The position numbers and the translations under genes were made by a program. A DNA stretch of 64,000 nt from an uncultured Campylobacter sp. (lineage in GTDB: Bacteria; Campylobacterota; Campylobacteria; Campylobacterales; Campylobacteraceae): NCBI RefSeq assembly GCF_937981295.1, contig NZ_CALJPC010000095.1, forward strand, positions 24,963-88,962, written 5' to 3'. Each line of letters opens with the position of its first letter. The first letter of the stretch is position 1. The notes under the pieces are model-generated. The model was not told the origin of the DNA, did not search any database, and saw only the letters and a list, made by a program, of their open reading frames with translations. Positions 16,212 through 25,713 of this stretch are shown here, one piece after another.

Positions 16212-17702
16212 ATGCAAAAGACCACGCAAGAGACCATAAATAACGTCGTTTGGAAGGCTTGCGACACGTTTCGCGGCACGATGGACGGAAGCGACTATAA
16301 AGACTATGTTTTAACGATGCTTTTCGTCAAGTATCTATCTGATTTTTACAAAGAAAAGCTGGGGCAGCTAAGAGCCGAGTATGGCGACAAGCGTAAAAGG
16401 ATCGAAGCGAAGCTAAAGAAAGAGAAATTTAAGCTTGATGAGAGTTGCACATTTGAGTATCTTTTGGCGCACAAAGAGGCGGTAAATTTAGGCGAGATAA
16501 TGAATAAAACGCTAGAAAAGATCGAAGAGGACAACAAAGACAAGCTTGAAGGCATCTTTAGGAGCATAGACTTTAACAACAAAAACAAGCTTGGCGACAC
16601 GAAAGAGAGAAACGCCATCTTGCAAAATTTGCTAGAGGATTTTAGCGATAGCAGGCTAGACCTTCGTCCGTCTATGCTTGAGGGTAACGACATAATCGGC
16701 GACGCATACGAGTATCTCATAGCTCATTTTGCAAGCGATGCGGGCAAAAAAGGCGGAGAGTTTTACACGCCTAGCGAGGTTTCGACGCTTCTTGCGAAAT
16801 TGGTCGAGCCAAAAGAGGGCGACATGATTTACGATCCTACTTGCGGTTCCGGCTCGCTTCTTATCAAGGCTTCAAAAGAGGTCGGTAGCAAAAATTTCCG
16901 TCTTTACGGACAGGAGAAAAACGGCCAAACTCACGCACTTTGTAAGATGAATATGTTCTTGCACGAGATAAACGACGCCGTTATCGAGTGGGGCGACACG
17001 ATCAGAAACCCGCTCCACCTGCAAGATAACCTTATCAAAACATTTGACGTAGTTGTAGCAAACCCTCCATTTAGTCTAGATAAATGGGGCGCTGATTTTG
17101 CTGGGAGCGATCCTTTTATGAGATTTAGCGGCTATGCCTTGCCGCCAAAGAGCAAGGGCGACTACGCATTTGTCGTGCATATGATAAAAAGCCTAAATAA
17201 AAACGGCAAAATGGGCGTCGTGCTTCCGCACGGCGTGCTATTTCGCAGATCTAGCGAGGGCAAGATACGCCAAAAGCTGATCGAGGAAAATTTGCTTGAC
17301 GCCGTTATCGGCCTACCGGCAAATCTATTTTACGGCACGAGTATACCTGCTTGCATACTAGTTTTTAAGAAAAACCGCACAAACGAAGACGTGCTATTTA
17401 TCGACGCTAGCAAAGAATTTGAAAAGGGCAAAAACCAAAACTCCCTAACCGCTCAAAATATCGACAAAATAATCTCCACCTATAAAAATAGAAGCGAGAT
17501 AGAAAAATACTCTCACCTAGCAAGCCTTAGCGAGATAAAAGATAACGACTACAACCTAAATATCCCTCGCTACGTCGATACTTTTGAAGAAGAAGAGGCT
17601 GTGGATATTGAGGCGACTAAAAAAGAGATTTCACGCCTTGAAGCCGAGCTAAAAAGCGTTCAAAACAAGATGAGCGAGTATCTTGCGGAGCTTGGGTTAT
17701 GA
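16212..17702 (+). CDS. hsdM: Type I DNA methyltransferase subunit M
   Basis: Adenine-N6 methyltransferase of a type I system, working as M2S with HsdS. The 496 residues include the N-terminal helical bundle typical of HsdM, the SAM motif DPTCGSGS (208-215), the catalytic NPPF (284-287), and a C-terminal coiled coil (EISRLEAELKSVQNKMSEYL) that contacts HsdS. GAGGAG precedes the ATG. The stop overlaps the rhuM start (ATGA). All key residues are present, so it looks active. Confidence 0.95.
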   Translation: MQKTTQETINNVVWKACDTFRGTMDGSDYKDYVLTMLFVKYLSDFYKEKLGQLRAEYGDKRKRIEAKLKKEKFKLDESCTFEYLLAHKEAVNLGEIMNKTLEKIEEDNKDKLEGIFRSIDFNNKNKLGDTKERNAILQNLLEDFSDSRLDLRPSMLEGNDIIGDAYEYLIAHFASDAGKKGGEFYTPSEVSTLLAKLVEPKEGDMIYDPTCGSGSLLIKASKEVGSKNFRLYGQEKNGQTHALCKMNMFLHEINDAVIEWGDTIRNPLHLQDNLIKTFDVVVANPPFSLDKWGADFAGSDPFMRFSGYALPPKSKGDYAFVVHMIKSLNKNGKMGVVLPHGVLFRRSSEGKIRQKLIEENLLDAVIGLPANLFYGTSIPACILVFKKNRTNEDVLFIDASKEFEKGKNQNSLTAQNIDKIISTYKNRSEIEKYSHLASLSEIKDNDYNLNIPRYVDTFEEEEAVDIEATKKEISRLEAELKSVQNKMSEYLAELGL

Positions 17703-18682
17703 GCGATATAGTTATATACAAAACCGACAATTTAGACATAAAAGTCAAAGTATCAAACGAAAGCATTTGGCTCTCAGCCGCTCAAATATCTGAAATTTTT
17801 GGCGTAGGAAAATCCGCCATAAGCAAACACATAAAAAATATTTTGTTTGAAAAAGAGCTTGACGAAAAAGAAGTTGTTTCCATTTTGGAAACAACTGGAG
17901 CTGATGGCAAAAGATATCAAGTAAAATATTACAATCTAAAAATGATCATATCTATAGGATATCGTCTTAGAAACAGCGAGCAAGCGGTTCGTTTTAGGAT
18001 CTGGGCTACTGGAATTTTAAACGAATATCTAATCAAGGGCTTTGCTATGGATGATGAGCGACTAAAAAGCCCAGACCAACCGCTTAATGATTATTTTGAT
18101 GAGCTACTTGAGCGCATTAGAGATATCAGAGCTAGTGAGCGCAGGTTTTATCAAAAAGTAACAAACATTTACGCAAAATGCAGTATAGATTATGATCCAA
18201 ATTCACAGATCACAAAGCAGTTTTACGCAAAAGTTCAAGATAAATTTCACTATGCCATGACCGGATTTACAGCGTGCGAGATAATATTTAAAAGAGCCGA
18301 CGCAACTAAACCGAATATGGGATTATTTAGCTTTAAAAATGCTCCGCTTGGCAAAATAAGAAAGTCTGATATATTGGTAGCTAAAAATTATCTTAGCGCA
18401 GACGAGCTAGATAGCTACAACAGAATAGTAGAGATGTATCTAAATTTCGCCGAATTTCAAGCGAAAAATAAAAAAACCATGACGCAAAAAGAGTGGATAA
18501 AAAAGCTGGATGATTTTTTAAACCTCAATGAAAAAGAGATATTAGATAATAACGGCTCAATAAGTAGAGAGAGTGCCGAAAAACATGCATTAGAGGAGTT
18601 TGAAAAATTTAAAAAAATGCAAGACAAATGCGATATTTCTGACTTTGATAAATTTGTTAAAAAACTAGAGAGTAGAAAATGA
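17699..18682 (+). CDS. RhuM-family protein
   Basis: A 327-residue protein of the Virulence_RhuM family: N-terminal helix-turn-helix-like segment (WLSAAQISEIFGVGKSAIS, about residues 24-42), the conserved YQVKYYNLKMIISIGYRLRN core, then a helical C-terminal half. RhuM proteins are often found inside type I restriction loci, including Campylobacter hsd loci. Their function is not settled; the fold suggests DNA binding. ATGA overlaps on both sides (hsdM and hsdS) show co-translation. The gene is more AT-rich than the flanking chromosome, consistent with acquisition of the island. Confidence 0.85.
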   Translation: MSDIVIYKTDNLDIKVKVSNESIWLSAAQISEIFGVGKSAISKHIKNILFEKELDEKEVVSILETTGADGKRYQVKYYNLKMIISIGYRLRNSEQAVRFRIWATGILNEYLIKGFAMDDERLKSPDQPLNDYFDELLERIRDIRASERRFYQKVTNIYAKCSIDYDPNSQITKQFYAKVQDKFHYAMTGFTACEIIFKRADATKPNMGLFSFKNAPLGKIRKSDILVAKNYLSADELDSYNRIVEMYLNFAEFQAKNKKTMTQKEWIKKLDDFLNLNEKEILDNNGSISRESAEKHALEEFEKFKKMQDKCDISDFDKFVKKLESRK

Positions 18683-19803
18683 AAAGCGAATTTAAAAATT
18701 TACCGAGTGGGTGGAGGGTTGTGAAGCTTGAAAAGGTTGCGCCATTACAAAGAGGATATGATTTGCCAACCGATAATATTAAAGAAGGTTTATATCCAGT
18801 AGTATATTCTAACGGCATATTGAGATTTCATAATGAATTTAAAGCTAAAGCCCCAGGCGTTATAACTGGGAGATCTGGGACTATTGGAAAAGTAGTATAT
18901 GTTGAGGAGGATTATTGGCCACATAATACTTCGCTGTGGGTTACAAATTTTTACGACAATAACCCCAAATTTATCTACTATATGTATATCACCCTTAATT
19001 TAGCAAGATTTAGTGCTGGTTCCGGCGTTCCAACATTAAACAGAAATGATATACATGCACAAACAATCCCGCTTCCGCCATTAGACGAGCAAGAAAAGAT
19101 AGCGGAAATTTTATCTACTTGGGATGAGGCTATAAATTTAACTATAAATTTGATAGAAAACAAAAAGCGGTTTAAAAAAGCTCTTATGCAAATTTTACTT
19201 ACAGCCAAAATCCGCTTTCCTGAGTTCAAAGACGAGTGGAAAGAAACAAAACTTGGAAAATGTTTAAAAGAAAAAAGTGATCGAAATACTAAAAATATTG
19301 ATTTGGTTTTAAGTGTAACAAATAAATTTGGATTTGTAACTCAAGTTGAGTATTTTGATAAAAGCGTTGCTAGTGACAATATGACAAATTATAAAATCGT
19401 TAAAAAGGGAAATTTTGCCTACAACCCTTCGAGAATAAATGTCGGTTCTATTGCTTTACTGGAAAGCTATGAAATCGGAATTCTGAGTCCTATGTATGTT
19501 GTTTTTGAGTGCCTGAAAAATTCAGATAATCGTTTTTTAAAATTTTGGTTTCAAAGCCATAATTTTATTGGTAATTTATATAAATATTTAGCTGGAAGCG
19601 TTAGGAAAAGTTTGAATTTTAAAGATATGAAAACAATCTCAATAAAACTCCCAAATTTAAACGAGCAACAAAAAATCGCAGAGGTTTTGGCGGCTTGCGA
19701 TGACGAGATAAATTTACTAAATTTAAAGCTAGAAAATTTAAAAAAACAAAAACAAGGCTTGATGCAAAAACTACTAAGCGGAAAGATAAGGGTAAGAATA
19801 TGA
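18679..19803 (+). CDS. hsdS: Type I specificity subunit S, two target-recognition domains
   Basis: Sets the DNA target of the restriction-modification complex. The 374-residue protein has two variable target-recognition domains (about 10-135 and 190-330), each followed by a conserved helical region: PLPPLDEQEKIAEILSTWDE and NLNEQQKIAEVLAACDDEIN. It ends LKKQKQGLMQKLLSGKIRV, the typical C-terminus. The two conserved regions are similar enough to allow recombination or domain swapping. The stop TGA is in the same frame as the downstream SIR2-like gene. AT-rich. Confidence 0.93.
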   Translation: MKSEFKNLPSGWRVVKLEKVAPLQRGYDLPTDNIKEGLYPVVYSNGILRFHNEFKAKAPGVITGRSGTIGKVVYVEEDYWPHNTSLWVTNFYDNNPKFIYYMYITLNLARFSAGSGVPTLNRNDIHAQTIPLPPLDEQEKIAEILSTWDEAINLTINLIENKKRFKKALMQILLTAKIRFPEFKDEWKETKLGKCLKEKSDRNTKNIDLVLSVTNKFGFVTQVEYFDKSVASDNMTNYKIVKKGNFAYNPSRINVGSIALLESYEIGILSPMYVVFECLKNSDNRFLKFWFQSHNFIGNLYKYLAGSVRKSLNFKDMKTISIKLPNLNEQQKIAEVLAACDDEINLLNLKLENLKKQKQGLMQKLLSGKIRVRI

Positions 19804-19812
19804 GCAGTAGAT

Positions 19813-20841
19813 TTGTTGGATTTTAATGATGTAAAGAAGCAAATTCTAGAGGATAAAAATAGGCATTTGCTTTTGGGTAATGGATTTAGCATGGCATATG
19901 ACATCAAAAGATTTTCTTTTACTAGTTTGTTACAAAGTGCCGTAGACAAGAAGCTTATAAAAGAAACGGACTCTATGTATAAAGTGTTTGAAGAATTTAA
20001 TACTAAAGATTTTGAGGAGGTCATTAAATTACTAGAAACTTCTGTTAGGGTGTTAAAGCATTATGGTATTGTAGGGGAGGAAGATGAGCAAAAAATATTA
20101 AATGATTCAGGTTCTCTAAAAAATCATTTGGTTGAAATCATAACAAATAACCACCAAGAAAAGATTACAAATATAACCGACGCTGAATTTGAAAATAGTA
20201 TAAATTTTATAAAGGATTTTAAATCTATATATACTCTAAATTATGATTTATTGTTATATTGGACTTGCATGAAATTAAAAGCGCTTGTAGACAATGAAAA
20301 AATAAAAGACTCTAGTCTCGTGGTAAGTGATGGCTTTTGCAGCTCTGGTAATAATGGAGACGACTATGTCATTTACGCAAATGATAGTAGTGTGAAGCAA
20401 AATATTTTCTTTTTACATGGTGGGCTGCATATATTTGATAAACAAAATGAGATTATAAAAAATACGTATTGCAGAACCGACAAACCACTTAAAGAGCAAA
20501 CACTAGAAAATTTAGATAAAAATATATATCCTATTTTTGTTTCAGAAGGAACTAGTGAACAAAAGAAAGCAAAAATCATACACAATGCCTATTTAAACCA
20601 TTGTTATAAAAGCTTATCAAAAATTAGTGGAAGTCTTGTAATTTTTGGAACAATGTTAAAAAATGGAGACGAACATATTAGGGAGGCAATAATAAGAAGC
20701 AAAGTAAAAAATATCTATATTGGAATTTCAAATGAAAGTGCAATTAATAATTTTGATGATTTTATAGATAAATGCACTCATTTAAAAGATAAAAAAGAAG
20801 TAAAATTCTATAACTATAAGACAGCAAAAGTTTGGAGATGA
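19813..20841 (+). CDS. SIR2-like DUF4917-type protein, probable NAD-consuming defence effector
   Basis: A 342-residue protein with the SIR2-like hallmarks in order: HLLLGNGFS near the N-terminus (21-26, dinucleotide-binding turn), YTLNYD (140-145, with the candidate catalytic N143), FLHGGL (200-205, with candidate H202) and a C-terminal VIFGTMLKNGDEHIREAI. It matches my recollection of DUF4917. SIR2 domains in defence systems such as Thoeris ThsA and DSR hydrolyse NAD to stop phage growth; activity here is inferred. The start is uncertain: TTG at 19813 or 19816. An ATG with a ribosome site at 19800 overlaps the hsdS stop but meets a stop after 8 codons, as if one base were gained or lost. Lying between hsdS and hsdR it is an R-linked gene. 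Confidence 0.78.
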   Translation: MLDFNDVKKQILEDKNRHLLLGNGFSMAYDIKRFSFTSLLQSAVDKKLIKETDSMYKVFEEFNTKDFEEVIKLLETSVRVLKHYGIVGEEDEQKILNDSGSLKNHLVEIITNNHQEKITNITDAEFENSINFIKDFKSIYTLNYDLLLYWTCMKLKALVDNEKIKDSSLVVSDGFCSSGNNGDDYVIYANDSSVKQNIFFLHGGLHIFDKQNEIIKNTYCRTDKPLKEQTLENLDKNIYPIFVSEGTSEQKKAKIIHNAYLNHCYKSLSKISGSLVIFGTMLKNGDEHIREAIIRSKVKNIYIGISNESAINNFDDFIDKCTHLKDKKEVKFYNYKTAKVWR

Positions 20842-20844
20842 AAT

Positions 20845-23800
20845 ATGACCCCCGATACTTCAGAAAACAAAATCCAGCAAAACAGCATAAATTTACTTCA
20901 AAGCTTGGGCTATAAATTTATAAGTAGGGAGGAAAATTTAAAGCTTCGCGGCGGTAAAACAAGCGAGGTTTTGTTTAGAGAAATTTTAACCAAAAAGCTT
21001 AGTGGGATAAATGGCTACGAGTATAAGGGCAAGAGATATGAATTTAGCCAAAGTAACGTTTTAAAGGCGGTCGATGAGCTAGCGGGAGTGTCTTTAAACG
21101 AAGGGCTAATGATCGCAAATGAAAGGATCACGAATTTGCTATTGCTCGGCACCAGTTTAGAAGAAAATTTAGAAGACGGCACAAAAAGGAGCTTCTCTTT
21201 TAAATTTATAGACTTTGAAAATTTACAAAACAACGACTTTTACGTAACGGAAGAATTTGAAGTAAGCAGGGCAAATCAAAGCGATAGCGCAAAAAACAGA
21301 AGGCCTGATCTCGTACTTTTTATAAACGGCATACCAATAGTCGTGATCGAGCTTAAAAAATCAAGCGTGAGCCTTGAAAACGGCATAAAGCAGCTAGAAA
21401 AAGAGCAGGGCAAAGATGAGATAGCGCACCTTTTTAAATACATCCAGCTAACTATCGCGGCAAATGGAAGTGGGGCAAGATATGGCACAACTGGCACGCC
21501 GTTTAAATTTTATAGCGTGTGGAAAGAGCAAAACGGAGCAAATGAGAGCCTAAAGGACGCGATAAAAGATAGAAAGATATGTGCTCTTGATACTACGCTC
21601 TTTTCGCTGTTGTCTAAAGATAGGCTACTAAGGCTAATTAGGCACTATATATTGTTTGATAAAAGGATGAAGAAAGTTTGCCGCTATCAGCAGTTTTTCG
21701 CTATCGAAGAGACGCTAAAGAGGGTATCAGCGAAAAAAGAGGGCGCAAGAGTGGGCGGACTCATCTGGCACACGCAAGGAAGCGGCAAGTCGCTCACTAT
21801 GGTAATGCTAGCAAAGCTTTTAAAGCAAATTTATCCAAACTCAAAGGTTGTCGTCGTAACCGACAGGATAGATCTAGATGAACAGATACACGAAACTTTT
21901 AAAAACACGGATATAAAGGCGGGGAGAGCAAGTAGCGGAAGCGATCTGATAGAAAAGCTACAAGGCGGGGTTAGCGTGATAACTACGCTCGTGCATAAAT
22001 TTGAAAAAGTGCAAAGTCAAAAGGTAGTGATAAGAGATAGCGATATATTTGTGCTAGTGGATGAGAGCCACCGCACGCAAGGCGGCGATCTGCATAAGGC
22101 TATGAAAAAGGCGTTGCCTCTTGCTTGCTATATAGGATTTACCGGAACGCCGCTTTTAAAGCGCGAGAAAAATAGTTTTGCTAAATTTGGCGGAGAGATA
22201 CATAGATATACGATAGACGATGCGGTCAAAGATGGTGCCGTTTTGCCGCTACTTTACGAGGGGCGATACGTCGGTCAAAAGGTGCTTGATGCTGATGGGC
22301 TAAGTAGGAAATTTGATCTCATATCAAGAGAGCTAAGCGATGAGGCTAAAAGAGACCTGCAACAAAAGTGGGCGAGGTTTGAGCGTGTGGCGTCGAGCGA
22401 ACAAAGGCTAGAGCTCATAGCGTTAGATATCAACGAGCATTTTAAAAAGAGTTTAAAGATGGCAAAAGGCGGCTTTAAAGCGATGTTAGCTACGCAAAGA
22501 AAATACGACGCCATAAAATATCATCAGATATTTGAAGAGTACGGAGAGATAAGAACTGCTTACGTGATCTCAAGCAACGAGCACGAGGAGCTTAAGGGTG
22601 GGCATAGAGAGTATGTCGCAAAGGCGTGGCAAGAGACGATAAAAGAGTACGGTAGCGAGGAGGTATATCTAAAATATGTCAAGAACGAATTCGTTTACGG
22701 CGACGAGATAGATCTGCTTATCGTCGTGGATAAGCTTTTAACGGGATTTGACGCGCCAAGAGCAAGCACGCTTTATATAGATAAACAGCTAAAAGAGCAT
22801 AATCTGCTTCAGGCCATAGCTAGGGTAAATAGGCTTTATGACGGAAAAGATTATGGCTATATTATTGATTATAGAGGGCTTTTAGGCGAGCTTGATGAAG
22901 CGCTTACTAGCTATGCGTCGCTAAGTGGTTTTGACCCGGAGGATCTAAGTGGAGCCGTGATAGACGTAAGAAGCGAGATAATAAAGGCAAAGACCTACTA
23001 TACTCATTTAGACGGGCTTTTTAGCGATGTCAAATTTAAAGACGACTTAGAAAGCTATGTGGCGGTTTTAGAGGACGTGCAAAAAAGAGACGACTTTAAA
23101 GAGTGGCTGTCGCAGTTTGCTAGAGCTTTTAAACTAGCGCTTTCGAGTGAGAAAATTTGCGATATCTTAAGCGAAGAGGAGATAAAAGCTTATAAGCAAA
23201 AGGTTAAATTTTATAACGAACTAAGAAAGACGGTGCAACTAAGATATCACGAGGCTTGCGATTTTGGTAAATACGAAGCGCAGATGCAAAAGCTACTTGA
23301 TACTTATGTGAGCGCAAAAGAGGTCAATGAGCTTACGAAGCTCGTAAATATCTTTGAGACGGAATTTGATGATGAGGTGCAAAGAATCGAAGGCAAAAAT
23401 GCAAAAGCCGATACGATAATCAGTGCCGTAAGTGCGGTGGTAAAAGAAAAAATGGAGTCAAATCCGGCGTTTTATAAATCAATAGCCAAACAGATACAAG
23501 ATGTCATCGACGAGTATAAGGCTAAAAGACTTAGCGAAGAAGAAAAACTTGCCAAAGCAAAACAGTTAAAGGATCTGATAACAGGAGCTTTAAAACCAAA
23601 CGAAGATAGATATCCAAAAGAGTTTAACGGCAAGAAAATTTTGTTTGCCATTTATGATAACTTGCTTGATATTTTAGGCAATGTGGAGCTTGAGGGTATA
23701 GAGTCGGTTGCTAAAAATTTGAGCGTGAAATTTTATGAAATTTACGAAGAGGCCTCAAAAAAACCAGAATGGCACAAAAATAAAGACGTAGAAAATGAGA

Positions 23801-23922
23801 TAACAAGCGCGATGGAGGATGCTCTTTGGGACGTAGAGGATGAATACGGTGTTTCTATCGACGATAAAGAGAAAATTTATCAAACTATCCGTGGTATAGG
23901 GATAAGCTTTTATGCAAAGTGA
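20845..23922 (+). CDS. hsdR: Type I restriction endonuclease/translocase subunit R
   Basis: The motor and nuclease subunit that translocates and cuts unmodified DNA. The 1025-residue protein has a PD-(D/E)xK nuclease site (RRPD 152-155, IELKK with E169 and K171), Walker A HTQGSGKS (309-316), the DESH box (406-409), and later helicase motifs TGTPLLK and LLTGFDAPRASTLYID. The C-terminal helical domain is complete. It begins 3 bases after the SIR2-like gene and overlaps the metallopeptidase gene by 11 bases. No disruption seen, so restriction is probably functional. Confidence 0.95.
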   Translation: MTPDTSENKIQQNSINLLQSLGYKFISREENLKLRGGKTSEVLFREILTKKLSGINGYEYKGKRYEFSQSNVLKAVDELAGVSLNEGLMIANERITNLLLLGTSLEENLEDGTKRSFSFKFIDFENLQNNDFYVTEEFEVSRANQSDSAKNRRPDLVLFINGIPIVVIELKKSSVSLENGIKQLEKEQGKDEIAHLFKYIQLTIAANGSGARYGTTGTPFKFYSVWKEQNGANESLKDAIKDRKICALDTTLFSLLSKDRLLRLIRHYILFDKRMKKVCRYQQFFAIEETLKRVSAKKEGARVGGLIWHTQGSGKSLTMVMLAKLLKQIYPNSKVVVVTDRIDLDEQIHETFKNTDIKAGRASSGSDLIEKLQGGVSVITTLVHKFEKVQSQKVVIRDSDIFVLVDESHRTQGGDLHKAMKKALPLACYIGFTGTPLLKREKNSFAKFGGEIHRYTIDDAVKDGAVLPLLYEGRYVGQKVLDADGLSRKFDLISRELSDEAKRDLQQKWARFERVASSEQRLELIALDINEHFKKSLKMAKGGFKAMLATQRKYDAIKYHQIFEEYGEIRTAYVISSNEHEELKGGHREYVAKAWQETIKEYGSEEVYLKYVKNEFVYGDEIDLLIVVDKLLTGFDAPRASTLYIDKQLKEHNLLQAIARVNRLYDGKDYGYIIDYRGLLGELDEALTSYASLSGFDPEDLSGAVIDVRSEIIKAKTYYTHLDGLFSDVKFKDDLESYVAVLEDVQKRDDFKEWLSQFARAFKLALSSEKICDILSEEEIKAYKQKVKFYNELRKTVQLRYHEACDFGKYEAQMQKLLDTYVSAKEVNELTKLVNIFETEFDDEVQRIEGKNAKADTIISAVSAVVKEKMESNPAFYKSIAKQIQDVIDEYKAKRLSEEEKLAKAKQLKDLITGALKPNEDRYPKEFNGKKILFAIYDNLLDILGNVELEGIESVAKNLSVKFYEIYEEASKKPEWHKNKDVENEITSAMEDALWDVEDEYGVSIDDKEKIYQTIRGIGISFYAK

Positions 23923-24574
23923 CGTAAAAATCATCAAAAAAGATGTAAAAAATATCACTTTAAAAGTTAGACCAAACGGCGAAGCGATACTAACCGCGCC
24001 AAATTCAGCAAGCGATGAGCATATAAAATTTATCATGCAAAAAAGAGCCAAGTGGATATCGCAAAAACGGGCGTTTTTTGCTTCGTTTAAGACGCCGCAA
24101 AAAGAGTATGTAAGCGGTGAGGATTTTAGGTATCTTGGGCGAAGCTACCGGTTAAAAGTGGTGCAGTCTAAGGAGGAGCGCGTAAAGCTACAAAGAGGTT
24201 ATCTGGAGCTATTTGTAAAAGATAAAAGCGACCTAAAGCGAAAAGAAAATTTGATTTATGAGTGGTATCATGAAAAGGCGATGCTATATTTTTTTAACAT
24301 CTTGCAAGAGTTTAACAAGATAGTAAAGCAAGATATCAAAAGCGTAAAAATAAGGCAGATGAAAACAAGATGGGGAAGCTGCAATCCCTATAAGTCATAT
24401 ATAAATTTAAACATAGAGCTCATCAAAAAACCAAAAGCGTGCATCGAATATGTAGTTTTTCATGAACTTGTTCATTTGGTGCACCCAAGTCACTCCAAAC
24501 AATTTTACGATTATTTGTTTCTTTATATGAGTGACTGGGAAAAGCGTAAGAAAATTTTAGAGCGCTCCCTCTGA
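23912..24574 (+). CDS. YgjP-like zinc metallopeptidase (DUF45/WLM relative)
   Basis: A 220-residue YgjP-type protein with the HExxH motif HELVH (184-188) and a third histidine in HPSHSKQF (H194), preceded by the conserved MKTRWGSCN segment (150-158). Genes of this type are repeatedly found at the end of type I restriction operons, but the substrate is unknown. The start overlaps hsdR by 11 bases, so it belongs to the operon. A strong convergent terminator follows, closing the island. Confidence 0.85.
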   Translation: MQSDVKIIKKDVKNITLKVRPNGEAILTAPNSASDEHIKFIMQKRAKWISQKRAFFASFKTPQKEYVSGEDFRYLGRSYRLKVVQSKEERVKLQRGYLELFVKDKSDLKRKENLIYEWYHEKAMLYFFNILQEFNKIVKQDIKSVKIRQMKTRWGSCNPYKSYINLNIELIKKPKACIEYVVFHELVHLVHPSHSKQFYDYLFLYMSDWEKRKKILERSL

Positions 24575-24607
24575 TATATAAATATTGCGAAAAAATAATG
24601 TTATGGA

Positions 24608-24642
24608 TTTAGGCTTTTGAAATTTTACTTTAAAAGCCTAAA
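24608..24642. terminator. Bidirectional terminator between the restriction operon and the rhodanese gene
   Basis: A perfect 11-bp inverted repeat (TTTAGGCTTTT/AAAAGCCTAAA) with a 13-base loop, between converging genes. AT-rich flanks on both sides make it a likely shared terminator and the right boundary of the island. Confidence 0.75.
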
Positions 24643-24649
24643 TTCTAAT

Positions 24650-25363
24650 TTACTTCACCAACTCGTAATTATACTCTTTCGTGCCGTCGAGTAGATTTGT
24701 AACGTTGTAGCCTCGCTCGTTTAGGGCTTTGGCTAGCTTGGCGCTGCGGTTGCCGCTGTAGCAGTGCGTGATTATCCTTTTGTCTTTGTTGGCCTCAAGC
24801 ACGTCCTTGTAGTTTTCCAAAGGCTCGCCGTATGGGATATTTATCGCGCCCTTCATATGCCCCGCGTCGTAGTCCTGCTTCTGCCTAGCATCGATGATCA
24901 GCACATTCGGCTCATTTGCTATTTTCAAAAATCCCTCCGCGTTTATGCTGCCGACCTTATACAGCTCATAGTTATACTGCTTCACGCCTGGCGCATTCAT
25001 AAGCATACTAAAGCCCTTTTGTTTAAGCAGATCAAGCGCCTTGCCGCTGCGGTTGCCGGTGTTGCAATAAAGCACGACATTTCTATCCTTGTAGGCGCTT
25101 ATCTCGTCCAGCCTGCTTTCAAGCTCTCCGAGCGGGATGTTGATCGCGTGCTTTAGGTGACCTGCAGCATATTCCTCCGCGCTTCTAACGTCGATGACTA
25201 GATAATTTTCTTTAGCCCTATTGTCCTCCTCTATCGCCGATAGCGCTACGCCGCTTATGGCGTGGCCGCTAGGCTGCTGCGTCTCGGCGCCGCAAGTCGC
25301 AAAAGATCCCAATGCTGCCAGCAAAACCGCGCTTTTTAAAATTTTGTGAGAAATAAATTTCAT
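24650..25363 (-). CDS. Exported protein with two rhodanese domains
   Basis: A 237-residue protein with a Sec signal (ILKSAVLLAALGSFA) and two tandem rhodanese domains. Both catalytic cysteines are present: C100 in YCNTGNRSGKA and C201 in HCYSGNRSAKL. The halves look like a duplication, each ending in a similar tail (KQYNYELYK and KEYNYELVK). Cysteine 24 (FATCGA) is a poor lipobox, so the protein is probably soluble and periplasmic. A role in sulfane-sulfur transfer or sulfur respiration is suggested by the fold, not by neighbours. Confidence 0.87.
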   Translation of the reverse strand: MKFISHKILKSAVLLAALGSFATCGAETQQPSGHAISGVALSAIEEDNRAKENYLVIDVRSAEEYAAGHLKHAINIPLGELESRLDEISAYKDRNVVLYCNTGNRSGKALDLLKQKGFSMLMNAPGVKQYNYELYKVGSINAEGFLKIANEPNVLIIDARQKQDYDAGHMKGAINIPYGEPLENYKDVLEANKDKRIITHCYSGNRSAKLAKALNERGYNVTNLLDGTKEYNYELVK

Positions 25364-25713
25364 ATGTTTCCTTTAAATTTTAGCTTTTAAAGCGGGGGGA
25401 TTATATCAAAAAATTTAGCTAAATAGTGTGAATCTGCGCGGAATGTGATAGGTTATGCTGATACGGATTACCGATGTGAAAACGCGAAAGAGACTCGAAT
25501 AAAAAACTTTTGCCAAAATATCTTAAAGGCTCGTAGGTAAAGATACTTTGCGTAAATTTATCTTTTAGAGACGGAGCAACAAATTCAAAAAAACTCACAT
25601 TTGCCCGAAGGTAAATTTTATGCTTTTGCTAATTTTCATTATTTTTCAAGTATAAGTAAGATATAATCTCGAACTTTTTGGGGCGCCGTTGCGGCTCTTA
25701 AAGGGATTAAAGA
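25364..25713. other. Spacer without a supportable gene
   Basis: 350 bases between the rhodanese gene and the tRNA; no reading frame of note. It holds the rhodanese promoter region and the 3' trailer of the tRNA transcript. Confidence 0.5.
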
